Shown here one piece after another: positions 12,846 to 21,584 of a stretch of 30,464 bases of DNA. The notes under the pieces are model-generated. The model was not told where the DNA came from, searched no databases, and saw only the letters and a list, made by a program, of their open reading frames with translations. Each line of letters starts with the position of its first letter. The first letter of the stretch is position 1. The translations under genes were made by a program, and so were the position numbers. Source of the stretch: Actinomycetota bacterium (GTDB lineage Bacteria; Zhuqueibacterota; Zhuqueibacteria; Residuimicrobiales; Krinioviventaceae); NCBI GenBank assembly GCA_011682565.1, contig JAACEJ010000003.1:1-30464 (forward strand), written 5' to 3'.

Positions 12846-14042
12846 ATGGCATTAGAAGACATTGGGGTCGCGACATATCATATGTCAACGGGGTTCAGTG
12901 ATATTGATTTGCTTCCAGTTAATCCCGGACTTTTGGCCTTTTTTGGCCGATCACAGAACGGCGGACTCACTGAGTTCGTAGACGACAGCCTCGAGGTAAA
13001 ATGGGACGTCGTGCGCGGGGATATCGAACGCGAGCGGCTCCTTGTTCGTTCATCTGGTGGAATGAATGTTGGGGACAATGCCAAAGTTTTGAAAGCGGCT
13101 TTGTTTACGACTGAATCAAGCATTTTCCCGCAAGTAACAGCCAGAGGAGCTGTTGAATACGCTCAATTATTCAAGCGCGTACCAAACGAACTGCCAAGCG
13201 GTGAACTGACCAAAGAACAGCGGATGCGTTGGCTGTCAATGCAGATTTATGGCAAAATGCTCGGTAATATCGGCAATACCCTTGTTGTCAAAGGCTGGGA
13301 AAGTGTCAGAACCGGAAAAATGACTTTGGATGATGGGTCCGGTGATTTCTTCGACTGGCGAAGGGCTGCAAGTAATACAGCCGCCGCCGGTGCTGTCTGG
13401 ACAACCGTCGGAACCGATATCCTAACCGATATCGACACCCGCTGCGACAAAATCCAGGAAAACGGAAAAGTTGAGGCCGATTTTATACTTCCAGGCGTTG
13501 CAACCTGGGCAGGCATGAAAAAGAATACTCAACTTGTCAGTGAAGCCGAGAACAGAGGCTATCTGTTTATTCGTGCCGGTGGAATCGCCGCACTTCCAGA
13601 CCTGCCCGCAACTTTGCAATGGATGGTTGATGCCGGGCTAAAATATCAAGCATGGATTCAAACACCTGCAGGACGTGAATTGTTTGTTTTGACATCAAAC
13701 GAAAAAGTCAAAGACCCAGACACCGGACTGTTTGTTAAACTGATGCCGGATGATGAAGTTCTTTTCGGTTGGTCAGGTGCTAGGTGCGACTGGAAATCAG
13801 GCCCCGCCGCTCATTGGAATAACACCGCCGATGATGCCGAAGTCGCAGCCAGAATGGGGATTGACATTGTCAGCCCTGATCTTGGAATGGAAGCCGTTCA
13901 GAAACTCGGACAGCTTGACTCCAGAATGTTCCATATTTTAACCAAACCGACTGCAACCGCGACTTGGTTCGAAATGCAAACTAATCCTTTGCTTGTCACG
14001 AATCATGCAGACGCCTTTGCACTTTTGACGAGTACATCATAA
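12846..14042 (+). CDS. Major capsid protein, lambda gpE family
   Basis: A 398-residue major head protein of the gpE family (Phage_cap_E), HK97 fold. Family signs include the beginning with STGFSDIDLLPVNPGLLAFF, the ERLLVRSSGGMNVG segment near 61-74, FPQVTARGAVEYAQLFKRVP near 95-114 (the P-domain entry), and FDWRRAASN near 168-176. The length is a little above lambda gpE (341). AGGA lies 6 bases before the ATG. No N-terminal protease-removed delta domain is apparent, in line with a separate scaffold. The stop overlaps the next start. Confidence 0.9.
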   Translation: MALEDIGVATYHMSTGFSDIDLLPVNPGLLAFFGRSQNGGLTEFVDDSLEVKWDVVRGDIERERLLVRSSGGMNVGDNAKVLKAALFTTESSIFPQVTARGAVEYAQLFKRVPNELPSGELTKEQRMRWLSMQIYGKMLGNIGNTLVVKGWESVRTGKMTLDDGSGDFFDWRRAASNTAAAGAVWTTVGTDILTDIDTRCDKIQENGKVEADFILPGVATWAGMKKNTQLVSEAENRGYLFIRAGGIAALPDLPATLQWMVDAGLKYQAWIQTPAGRELFVLTSNEKVKDPDTGLFVKLMPDDEVLFGWSGARCDWKSGPAAHWNNTADDAEVAARMGIDIVSPDLGMEAVQKLGQLDSRMFHILTKPTATATWFEMQTNPLLVTNHADAFALLTSTS

Positions 14043-14557
14043 TGGGAAAATATTATTGGAATGATGACACCCAGGTTCTTTCACTGGGGGGGTGCCCCGG
14101 TCACAGTGAAGGAGACATCCTTGCCGGTGAAGAAATCCCTGGATGGTACGTCGAAGAGTATGAAGAGAGGTTCGACAAATTCTGTCAAAAACAGCAGATC
14201 TCCAGTAAAAAAAGTGTGACCTTTTCCGAGAAACAACAGGCTTCTTTAATTAATGCGCGGAGCACTATTGATAAACTCAGATTGAGAATTGCAGAACAGA
14301 CCACAAAAATTAAAAGCCTTGAAAAAAAGGTTGAAGATTTTGAGGTCAGCATATCTCAGATTGAGGTTTTAGAAGGTCACAAAGATGAACTGGATCAGTT
14401 GAAGGCTGAAAAGAAAAGCCTGGGGGAATCATACGCGGCTCTGGAAAGTCAGAAAGCCGCGGTTGATTCGAAGTTTGAAACTCTGGGAGATGAAAAAGCG
14501 GCTCTTGAACTTGAAATTGAAGAGTTAAAAAAACCCAAATCCGGTAAAAAGAAATGA
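14042..14557 (+). CDS. Coiled-coil protein downstream of the capsid gene
   Basis: A 171-residue protein. The first 45 residues form a small domain with GGCPGHSEGD. The rest, from about 60 to 165, is one long heptad-rich helix with many Lys and Glu, ending in a basic KKPKSGKKK tail. The start overlaps the capsid stop by one base and the end overlaps the next gene by 4. The placement between major capsid and connector proteins suggests a head accessory protein. I do not recognise a family. Confidence 0.65.
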   Translation: MGKYYWNDDTQVLSLGGCPGHSEGDILAGEEIPGWYVEEYEERFDKFCQKQQISSKKSVTFSEKQQASLINARSTIDKLRLRIAEQTTKIKSLEKKVEDFEVSISQIEVLEGHKDELDQLKAEKKSLGESYAALESQKAAVDSKFETLGDEKAALELEIEELKKPKSGKKK

Positions 14558-14757
14558 AACTAAAACCGGGAGTTGAAATAACTCACAAATGCAAGACATA
14601 TAAGGGAGAAATCCCCGATGATGTCTTCAAAGAAATCTACGGCGGGAACGGTGACAAGGAGTCTAAAAAGCTACTTGACGTCAAGCTGAAAAAGTTCAAA
14701 TTTGTCGAAGAAAAAGAGGAACCGGTAAAGGATGAGCCTGCAAACTCAAGCGGTTAA
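14554..14757 (+). CDS. Small lysine- and glutamate-rich protein
   Basis: A 67-residue hypothetical. It starts MKLKPGVEITHKCKTYKGEI, a likely small beta fold, and ends in a charged low-complexity tail (EEKEEPVKDEPANSSG). The start forms ATGA with the preceding stop. It overlaps the next gene by 26 bases, the largest plus-strand overlap in the block apart from the nested genes, so translation is likely coupled. No function can be given. Confidence 0.55.
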   Translation: MKLKPGVEITHKCKTYKGEIPDDVFKEIYGGNGDKESKKLLDVKLKKFKFVEEKEEPVKDEPANSSG

Positions 14758-15100
14758 AATCGCCGGGATTGCTCATAAATTATCTGGCACAACCGTTTTC
14801 TTGATCGATCCGGACGGGGTAAAAACTGAGCATGACGACTGCACTTTTCTTTCAGGGCGTGTAACGCAAAGCCCCGACTCTGGGGAAGAGATGGTTGTCT
14901 TTCGACCGGTGGCCACTTTTCCCCGGAGTTCGTTAACCAGGATACCAGCGGACGGTGAAAAATGGGCTTTACTTGCTCCACTTGATCCAGAAATACCGGA
15001 CACGTTGACAACGCTTAGCCTAGATCCATCAAAAGCAATTGAAGGTGGCCGAAGCTTAGGAACGATCAGGCTTTATTTGTCGGAGGTTAAGCAATCATGA
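14732..15100 (+). CDS. Head-tail connector protein (gpFII-like candidate)
   Basis: A 122-residue, beta-rich protein (TTVFLIDPDGVKTEHDDCTF, then SSLTRIPADGEKWALLAPLD). Position after the capsid genes and before a tail-terminator-like gene, together with its size, matches head-tail joining proteins of the lambda FII kind, which attach tails to filled heads. The start is ATG 14732. GAGGA about 11 bases upstream is a weakly spaced ribosome-binding site, so coupling from the previous gene is likely. Its stop overlaps the next start as ATGA. The assignment rests mainly on gene order. Confidence 0.5.
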   Translation: MSLQTQAVKIAGIAHKLSGTTVFLIDPDGVKTEHDDCTFLSGRVTQSPDSGEEMVVFRPVATFPRSSLTRIPADGEKWALLAPLDPEIPDTLTTLSLDPSKAIEGGRSLGTIRLYLSEVKQS

Positions 15101-15753
15101 GCTTAGTTGCTGTTTTCGCATTTAATACGGCGGTTGCATTGATGGCAGCTCAGGCCGCTGGAAGATTCGGCGTTGAAGGTCATCAAACACAAAAACAGTC
15201 AGCTCAATCACTTATTGACAATGCTCTGGTACGATGTTGGATTGATAGTGCAGATGTTGATTTTTCAAGGAGCGCAAGGAACGGGCCAAAAGAACACGAA
15301 CTAAGAGTCGGTGTTCGTTTTCAAGTAGCACAACCAGCGAAAGCGGATATTGAAACTCTTGAAGATGAGGCTTCCACGGATTTACAGCGGGCAACGGCTC
15401 TAAGTAATTTGACAACTCCAACGCTTGAGACGACCACAGCTTTATACGCTGCATGGTCTGCTGTTTTTGAAATCTTGGATGATGCCAGAAACTTGACTTT
15501 AGGGCTACCGAAAGGATCGATTTCAGATAAGGCCTATTCTCAATTCAAACAAGACGAATTTCCAACCAGGGGCGGACCTGGAATTTTGACAGCAACATCA
15601 TTTTTAGAGTTCAGAGTCAAAGAAGCACAACTCGGAGACTTAGGAAACGAACCTGCAAACATCACAATGGATAATACTTTAATTGGTGCCGGAGTTGACG
15701 AAGTAACAGATGATGTATCAAAAGCCGGTGAAACGACAATAACAACAACATAG
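15097..15753 (+). CDS. Tail terminator/completion protein candidate
   Basis: A 218-residue protein directly before the sheath gene. It begins with an Ala-rich helix, followed by a beta-rich part (ELRVGVRFQVAQPAKADIET) and helical segments. This fits tail-completion or tail-terminator proteins that cap the tail tube and meet the head connector. The C-terminal 40 residues (NITMDNTLIGAGVDEVTDD and a Thr-rich end) may be disordered. Gene order supports the role; sequence alone does not. Confidence 0.5.
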   Translation: MSLVAVFAFNTAVALMAAQAAGRFGVEGHQTQKQSAQSLIDNALVRCWIDSADVDFSRSARNGPKEHELRVGVRFQVAQPAKADIETLEDEASTDLQRATALSNLTTPTLETTTALYAAWSAVFEILDDARNLTLGLPKGSISDKAYSQFKQDEFPTRGGPGILTATSFLEFRVKEAQLGDLGNEPANITMDNTLIGAGVDEVTDDVSKAGETTITTT

Positions 15754-15761
15754 GAAAAATC

Positions 15762-17297
15762 ATGTCAATTGAAAGCGCCAAAAATCTTGCAAGCATTCAA
15801 AACACCGTTTTAAAGCCACAAGCCGAAGATGTCGCAAGCCTGATAAATATCATAGGCTCATACGAGGCAGGCAAAACGATTGTCGACGAAGTTCCGAAAC
15901 TTTCTTTAAGCGCTCAATCAACCGGTTCAGTTTACGGTTTCGGTTCAATGCTTCATCGTCTACACATTGCCGTTGAGCTTGGAAGCGATGGTCAAGTATC
16001 AACATACATCACACCACAGGCAGAGGCAGGAGGAGCAGCGGCCGCAGTCGGTGAGGTTGATTTTACTGGTTCTGTCGGAATACTTGCGGGAACTTTGGCG
16101 ATGTATTACGGAGCAGACCGGATACCGGTTACAGTTACCGACGCCATGACAGTTGAAGCGCTTACAGACGCCTGTGTTTTGGCAATTTCAGCAAATGTGA
16201 ATCTGAATATTTCAGGGGCCAAGCACGCTGCAACTTTTGAGCTTGATGTTACGTCAAAAACTCTTGGAACTTTTGGAAATGCCATTGGCGGGGCTCAAAT
16301 CAGCTTCAATAGAAATCCTGATGACGTGACGCCGACTGGAATCACAATTGCAACCACTCAGCCGGTAGGCGGAACAGGACTACCGACAATCGCCGACGCT
16401 CTGAACGGCATGGGAACCGGTGACAACAAAAACGAACTAAAATTTACAGCGATTGTCCATGGATACGGACAGGACACCACCACCCTGAATTCAATCAGAA
16501 CTTACGTGGGTCCAGGCGATGAATTGACAGGACTTTATGCAAAAATTGTGGCCAGACCGCTTTACTCAGCGACAGGTGATAACCTGTCAACTGCTACCGC
16601 TGCAATAGCGATTGGAGCCGCACGAACCACAGACCGGGCAAATGTGATTTTTCCGGTTGCCGGATCAAAAAACCATCCTTCTGAAATTGGCGCTCAATTT
16701 ATCGGAATTGTGGAAAGAACCGCCAAATCAGCAGCGGCCAGAAGTTACGGCGGGCAAGCATTTACGGCGATGGACCCAGGAGACGAAGCAGACCGCTGGA
16801 CAAATGACGAAACAACCCGAGACCTGGCAGTTAATGCCGGGATATCTACTTCGATTGTGGATGGCGGTGTTGTGAAAATTAACGATGCAATCACAATGTA
16901 CCATCCAAATACAATCCCGGAAACTTCGAATATTTATAGAGAAGTTGTAAATATCCGAAAAATTCGGAATATGTTAGCCAATGAAAAATCAACTTTCGGA
17001 TCTCTGACACTGAGTAAAAATATCATTGTTGAAGATGTCGCCGAAGTTAGCTCAGTCAAGGATAAGCAGTTTGCAATCGATCTAAAAATAGTCAGGTCAA
17101 CTCATATTGCATTGATAAAGGCGTTTGTCAAAAAGGCATGGTTATATGAATCAGCCTTCGCGATTGCCAATCTTGAGGTTGCTCTGAGATCAAACACGGA
17201 CGGTTTCGATTCGATCATTAAAGCGATTCTGTCAGGTGTTAACAAAATTTCTGATAATCAAATCCAGGCTGACATTTCAACAGCCGTTCTTCAATAA
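15762..17297 (+). CDS. Contractile tail sheath protein (Mu gpL-like)
   Basis: A 511-residue sheath protein, the outer contractile layer of a myovirus tail. Family features are visible: an N-terminal region that links neighbours, a central insertion with beta repeats (AVGEVDFTGSVGILAGTLAM and LDVTSKTLGTFGNAIGGAQI), PVGGTGLPTIADALN near 205-219, and a C-terminal domain with NIYREVVNIRKIRNML followed by FGSLTLSKNIIVEDVAEVSS. The length is close to Mu gpL (495). AGGA precedes the ATG. The tube gene follows after 9 bases, the standard order. It shows that this phage is a myovirus rather than a siphovirus, despite its lambda-like head. Confidence 0.88.
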   Translation: MSIESAKNLASIQNTVLKPQAEDVASLINIIGSYEAGKTIVDEVPKLSLSAQSTGSVYGFGSMLHRLHIAVELGSDGQVSTYITPQAEAGGAAAAVGEVDFTGSVGILAGTLAMYYGADRIPVTVTDAMTVEALTDACVLAISANVNLNISGAKHAATFELDVTSKTLGTFGNAIGGAQISFNRNPDDVTPTGITIATTQPVGGTGLPTIADALNGMGTGDNKNELKFTAIVHGYGQDTTTLNSIRTYVGPGDELTGLYAKIVARPLYSATGDNLSTATAAIAIGAARTTDRANVIFPVAGSKNHPSEIGAQFIGIVERTAKSAAARSYGGQAFTAMDPGDEADRWTNDETTRDLAVNAGISTSIVDGGVVKINDAITMYHPNTIPETSNIYREVVNIRKIRNMLANEKSTFGSLTLSKNIIVEDVAEVSSVKDKQFAIDLKIVRSTHIALIKAFVKKAWLYESAFAIANLEVALRSNTDGFDSIIKAILSGVNKISDNQIQADISTAVLQ

Positions 17298-17306
17298 GGG
17301 GGTAAA

Positions 17307-17672
17307 ATGTCAGGTAGTGTTTTAGATGTTTGGATTGATGATATCCATTACGATGCAGCGGCCGACGCGGTTTTTAATACCGGTCTGGATATCGAGAAAG
17401 AAGGGGTCAGGCACTCAGGCGGGTCAAGCTTCAAAGTCACTCTCAAGACCCAGGAAATTGAAGGTGTTGATTTAATAACAGACGCCACAGCGGCCGACAC
17501 TCTCAGGGATGTTAATAAGAAAAAAGAAAACGTCAGCTTCGGATGGGAAGAGGAGGACGGCGCGATTTACAACGGTGAGGGTGCTATCAACCTCACTGGA
17601 AAAACTTCAGATGATTTTAAAACGAGCATGACCTTTTTGCTGGATGGCAAGCTTGAGGTCACTTTACCATAA
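17307..17672 (+). CDS. Tail tube protein (Mu gpM-like)
   Basis: A 121-residue protein right after the sheath, with GGGGG 5 bases before the ATG. It begins SGSVLDVWIDDIHYDAAADAV and has a middle GGSSFKVTLKTQEIEGVDLI and a C terminus FKTSMTFLLDGKLEVTLP. Size, beta-rich pattern and position match Mu gpM-like tube proteins, whose hexameric rings stack to form the inner DNA channel. Confidence 0.82.
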   Translation: MSGSVLDVWIDDIHYDAAADAVFNTGLDIEKEGVRHSGGSSFKVTLKTQEIEGVDLITDATAADTLRDVNKKKENVSFGWEEEDGAIYNGEGAINLTGKTSDDFKTSMTFLLDGKLEVTLP

Positions 17673-17679
17673 TTATAAA

Positions 17680-17697
17680 ACGGGGCTTAAAAAATGG
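17680..17697 (+). repeat. 18-bp translation-start repeat, copy 2
   Basis: ACGGGGCTTAAAAAATGG is identical to 109-126. It supplies the ribosome-binding site and start of the tail chaperone gene. Confidence 0.6.
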
Positions 17698-18155
17698 CAG
17701 AACTAGAAGAGGAAAAGATTTTTAAAGATCCACCGGAAAAAAAACCAAGGATCGGAGAAGATGCAGCAAAAGACATTTTCAAAGGCTGGCTGGATTATTA
17801 CGATATCAAATTCAGTCATATCGTAAACGATCAGGGCCGAGAGGGGGCTGAAACACTCGAAAATAAAATCGTATGTGCTATCCAGGATGAAAAAATCGAG
17901 ACGAACTTGAGCACTGATCCGAACGAAGGTTTTCAAATTATCCAACACACCCGGCCAGGCAAAACCATCACTTATAACGAATATGGGTTTAAGGCAGCAA
18001 GGGAGTCAGCAAAACAAAAGGACTCGGCAAGCGCACAAATCGCCCTTTTAGCATCATTGAGCGGACTTGGTATGCCAAACTTCGACAATAAAAAATGGTT
18101 TTCAGGTCCGGACCTGAAACTTGCCGAATACATATCAATCCTTTTTTTGTTATAG
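17694..18155 (+). CDS. Tail assembly chaperone, short (unshifted) product
   Basis: A 153-residue protein between the tail tube and tape measure, the standard place of the tail chaperone (Mu gp41, lambda G). It has a KGWLDYYDIKFSHIVNDQGR region and ends in YISILFLL just after a run of seven T. Chaperones of this kind coat the tape measure before the tube grows and are absent from the virion. A longer form is made by frameshift at 18143-18149. Confidence 0.8.
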   Translation: MAELEEEKIFKDPPEKKPRIGEDAAKDIFKGWLDYYDIKFSHIVNDQGREGAETLENKIVCAIQDEKIETNLSTDPNEGFQIIQHTRPGKTITYNEYGFKAARESAKQKDSASAQIALLASLSGLGMPNFDNKKWFSGPDLKLAEYISILFLL

Positions 18156-18319
18156 GGCCAGGGGATAAGTCCGACGGCCTAGCACAAAAATGTATTAATT
18201 GGGGGGCTGCGTTATTTCAAAATCAGCCCATATCAGAAATTGAAAAACTGAGTTATTCAAGTTTAAAGTTTTGGTACTCTTGCAGTCAGTATAACCCCAA
18301 AAACCACCCGGACAAATGA
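17694..18319 (+). CDS. Tail assembly chaperone, long product made by -1 frameshift
   Basis: After a -1 shift at T TTT TTG (18143-18149) the reading frame continues to TGA 18317-18319, giving about 208 residues. The added part begins FVIGPGDKSDGLAQKCINWG and ends SQYNPKNHPDK. The frame after the shift has no good start codon and ribosome-binding site of its own near the junction. The tape measure starts 3 bases after its stop. This matches the G/GT pair of lambda and the gp41/gp42 pair of Mu. The ratio of the two forms usually matters for tail assembly. Confidence 0.85.
18143..18181 (+). promoter_or_regulatory. -1 programmed frameshift signal: slippery heptamer plus hairpin
   Basis: The heptamer T TTT TTG is in the correct phase with the upstream frame. 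After three bases there is a possible stem: TAGGGCC at 18153-18159 pairs with GGCCTA at 18176-18181, with one bulged G. An inner GGA/TCC pairing is also possible. The zero-frame stop TAG lies inside the stem. The short spacer is less than the usual 5-9 bases. Confidence 0.75.
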
Positions 18320-18322
18320 GCC

Positions 18323-20062
18323 ATGCCGAAATCATTACGAGTCAAAACACGATTCGAAGCCACGGAAGACATTAGCAAAACGGCACGGCGCATTGAGAAA
18401 AACACCAAAAAAATGAACCGCTCTATCCAGAGAGGTTTTAAAAAATCCCGAAAATCCGCATTAGGTTTCAAATCAGTTCTTAAAAGTATTCTTGCGGCTT
18501 CCATAATCTCAAAGGGTTTTGGGTTACTTTCCAGAGGTGTTTCTGAAGTAACCACTCAATTCATAAGCTTTGATGATTCAATAACGGCCGCAGCGGTGAG
18601 GTTTAAAGATATTGGGCCAGATGCTAAAGATTTCAATCAACAACTCCAAACCATAAAAAAATCAGCGAGAGAAGCAGGCGCCACAACTATTTTCACAGCT
18701 GAACAAAGCGCAAAAGCGTTGGACTTCTTCGCCCGTGCCGGTTTTACATCGACCGAGGCAATGGGAAGCCTTCGATCTATGATCAACCTTTCAATTGCAA
18801 GTGGAACCGATTTCGCCGCTGCGGCTGACATGTCCAGTGATTTATTAGGGGCATTTGGACTCAATGCAAAAAATACCGCTCAAAAAATCGCCAATCTGAA
18901 CCGCCTGAATGACGTACTTGTTAAGACGACAAACTCCTCAAATGTGACTTTGACAGACTTGTTTGAAACTATGAAACAGGTTGGACCGGTTGCAACTGGC
19001 ATATTAGGGTCAAGTCTTGAAGAGGCTGCAAGTTTCGCCGCTATTCTCGGTAATTCAGGGATAAAATCAAGCGAAGCCATGACAGCGCTGAAGAATATAT
19101 TCTTAAGAGTCGCAGCTCCCGTCGCAGCCGGTAAAAAAACACTCGACGCGCTCGGGTTGACTCTGGATGATGGGACCGGAAAAGCAAAAAATATGACCAT
19201 GTTTATGGCTGAAATGGGAGAGAAGCTGAAAGGATTCGGTCAAATCGAACAAGCAAAAATCCTTGATGCCGTTTTTGGAAAAAGAGCGATTGCAGGTGCT
19301 AAAGTCATTTTTGATAATATTAAGGCCGTCGATGATTTCAAAGGTGTACTTGATAAAGCCGCCGGGACATCCAAGAAAACAGCAGATGTCATGCAGCAAA
19401 GCCTTGGAAACAGAATCAAAGGGTTAGGTTCTGCATTGACAGAATTTGGCTTTAAGGTACTTGACCCATTCGAGCAAAAGATAAAAACAAGTGTTTTATT
19501 ATTAACAGAATTGTTCAGAGGTCAGAGTGCGCAGCCGCTAATAACTGCTATAAATAAGGCCGAAGAAGCATTTAAATTACTTGGAATAAGTATAAAAGCA
19601 GCCTTTGAACCAATCGAAAGAACGGCAATAATATTGAAGCCTCTTATCGATTTAATAGCAAAAAAAGAAGTTTCGGACGCTCAAAAAACAGGGGTTCAAA
19701 AAGCTCTGGAAGTAACCGGAACAGCCGCTCTCCCAATAAAAACGGGTGAAAACGCTTTACTATTAGCGGGCAAATTATTGTTGCAAATATCAAGGACTCA
19801 AGGGAAAGGTCCAACAGCTGAAGCATTTGCAAAAAAACGAGCTGCGGATCAAGCACGAACTCTTGAGGTCAGAGACATGCTAAGAAATCGATTTTTAGAC
19901 TTTATTGGTTTTGGAAATAATGAACCGGCTTTTGCGGGGGGTCGACCAAACCCGGGGCCAATCGTAAACGTAACAACTAATGTTAATGCCGACGGTGTGA
20001 CGGCAGAAACTACAGTCGAAGCCCCAAAAACCAGCAATAAAACAGGGGCTAACAAATTCTAA
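18323..20062 (+). CDS. Tail tape measure protein
   Basis: A 579-residue tape measure (TIGR01760-type). It has the basic helical N terminus RFEATEDISKTARRIEKNTK, the conserved core with AREAGATTIFTAEQSAKALD and FFARAGFTSTEAMGSLRSMI, and MTALKNIFLRVAAPVAAGKK. Hydrophobic helices are present (LKSILAASIISKGFGLLSRG). The protein sets tail length; using the common ruler of about 0.15 nm per residue, the tail would be near 85-90 nm. The C-terminal 60 residues are Gly, Pro, Asn and Thr rich. It starts 3 bases after the chaperone stop. Confidence 0.88.
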   Translation: MPKSLRVKTRFEATEDISKTARRIEKNTKKMNRSIQRGFKKSRKSALGFKSVLKSILAASIISKGFGLLSRGVSEVTTQFISFDDSITAAAVRFKDIGPDAKDFNQQLQTIKKSAREAGATTIFTAEQSAKALDFFARAGFTSTEAMGSLRSMINLSIASGTDFAAAADMSSDLLGAFGLNAKNTAQKIANLNRLNDVLVKTTNSSNVTLTDLFETMKQVGPVATGILGSSLEEAASFAAILGNSGIKSSEAMTALKNIFLRVAAPVAAGKKTLDALGLTLDDGTGKAKNMTMFMAEMGEKLKGFGQIEQAKILDAVFGKRAIAGAKVIFDNIKAVDDFKGVLDKAAGTSKKTADVMQQSLGNRIKGLGSALTEFGFKVLDPFEQKIKTSVLLLTELFRGQSAQPLITAINKAEEAFKLLGISIKAAFEPIERTAIILKPLIDLIAKKEVSDAQKTGVQKALEVTGTAALPIKTGENALLLAGKLLLQISRTQGKGPTAEAFAKKRAADQARTLEVRDMLRNRFLDFIGFGNNEPAFAGGRPNPGPIVNVTTNVNADGVTAETTVEAPKTSNKTGANKF

Positions 20063-21366
20063 TGGCTGAATTAAAAGGACCGGAAAAAAGACTAAGAGAC
20101 GCGTTACAATTAGTTTCCCCAAATTCTGATGGCAACAAAATATATATTGCTAAATGGATCGGGGATCCCATAAATAAAGAAAAGAAACTCGGCCTATTCG
20201 ACAGCCCAAAAACCAAGGGGACCAAAGTCCAGGACCTGGAGATCAAAGGCGCCTTACATCAACTGACCTTCTTTTTTGATGACGAAGATCACGACGAAAC
20301 AGCTGGTAAATTTTGGAAATCTCTTGATTTTAAAGGTAGTTGGGCCATTGTTCATCCACTATTAGGCCCGATTTCAAATCTATATATGTCCAGGGCAACA
20401 TGGGAAGTTGAGCCGGTCAGGTCCGCAAGTTTTACGACTTTCAACACGAACTGGATTGAAGGACTCCCAGACGGCACAACGGTTTCAATAAGCGAGATAA
20501 AAACAAATCTAAGGGCGGCTGCGGATGATTCTGATTTATCGGCCGGTGATCAGTTTGAAAGCAACATATTAACGGACACGTTTGAGCAATTTAATTCTTT
20601 GGTTAGTGCTACGGGAAAAGCATCAAATGCAATCAAGAAAGGGTTGAGAAAGTTCGAAAACCTACAATTGATCAATCCCAGACTTGAGGCTTTGTTCAAT
20701 GGCATAGCATCAACCCTCGAAAGTTTCCCGCCTGATATATCGGCGCTTGTCTCGCAATTCACAGGACTTTATCAGGCGATTGGATTAGCTCAAAATAATG
20801 CCGCCGGAGCGATTGATAATTTTATTAACATCATTTCAGGTCAGGATGATATCATAACAGATGATCCAGGACCAAACGGAAGAAATGCCGCTGCGGTAGC
20901 CGAATTTAATCTGAGCCTTGCAAATACTCAAATTGCAAGGTCTGTAACACTCCCAGGACTTGTAACCAGGGAACAGGCGATTGAAACCGCTACGACCATC
21001 AATGATTATTTTACTACAATGACGAATACGCTTGATGCCGTTGGTGAAAATTTCGCAGACACACCAATTGAAAATCAGTATGTTCCACAGTCCATAAGTT
21101 TTGGCGATCAGTTTTCAGCGAATAAAGCGGCTATTCAGTTTCTTTTAAATTCAGCTCTGGACTTGAAAGTTGAGAAGCGTTTTACAATTAAAATAGAAAG
21201 ATCCCCGCTTGAAATTGCCTGGACAGAATTGGGGATGGGTGAATTTATCGAACAGGATGGAATCCAGATTGACCAGAATTTCGCAGATTTTTGTGAGTGG
21301 AACAGCTTACACGGTGCCGATATTATGTGGCTACCAAGTCAAACAGAGGTTAGAATATTTGTATGA
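20062..21366 (+). CDS. Tail/DNA circularisation protein (Mu gpN-like)
   Basis: A 434-residue protein of the DNA_circ_N type, gpN in Mu. The N-terminal domain contains GTKVQDLEIKGALHQLTFFF and DEDHDETAGKFWKSLDFKGS and HPLLGPISNLYMSRATWEVE; this is the signature region. The name reflects early work; in Mu the protein is part of the baseplate hub. The middle is helical. The C-terminal end has a WNSLHGADIMWLPSQTEVRI segment typical for the family. The start overlaps the tape measure stop by one base. Confidence 0.82.
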   Translation: MAELKGPEKRLRDALQLVSPNSDGNKIYIAKWIGDPINKEKKLGLFDSPKTKGTKVQDLEIKGALHQLTFFFDDEDHDETAGKFWKSLDFKGSWAIVHPLLGPISNLYMSRATWEVEPVRSASFTTFNTNWIEGLPDGTTVSISEIKTNLRAAADDSDLSAGDQFESNILTDTFEQFNSLVSATGKASNAIKKGLRKFENLQLINPRLEALFNGIASTLESFPPDISALVSQFTGLYQAIGLAQNNAAGAIDNFINIISGQDDIITDDPGPNGRNAAAVAEFNLSLANTQIARSVTLPGLVTREQAIETATTINDYFTTMTNTLDAVGENFADTPIENQYVPQSISFGDQFSANKAAIQFLLNSALDLKVEKRFTIKIERSPLEIAWTELGMGEFIEQDGIQIDQNFADFCEWNSLHGADIMWLPSQTEVRIFV

Positions 21367-21584
21367 ATCCAATTCAAGGCCAACAATACACAGCAGAACC
21401 AGGCGACACGCTCCCGAGTATAGCAATAAAATCGGGCTGGTTAGATAATGGCGTAGCAATCAGAGACGCGAATCAATTCGTTTTCACAACGTCAAATCAA
21501 GAAGAAGTACAGCCAGGCGAGGTTCTTTTTATTCCTGTTGATCCTGAATTAGTTGAGTTGCAAAATATACAGGATGCTTTGTGA
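21363..21584 (+). CDS. Small tail protein with LysM-like domain (gpX-like)
   Basis: A 73-residue protein starting MNPIQGQQYTAEPGDTLPSI. The YTAEPGDTLPSIAIKSG segment and the later PGEVLFIP form a LysM-like peptidoglycan-binding fold, as in P2 gpX-type tail proteins. It lies between gpN-like and hub genes, overlapping its left neighbour by 4 bases. It likely anchors the baseplate hub. Confidence 0.75.
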   Translation: MNPIQGQQYTAEPGDTLPSIAIKSGWLDNGVAIRDANQFVFTTSNQEEVQPGEVLFIPVDPELVELQNIQDAL

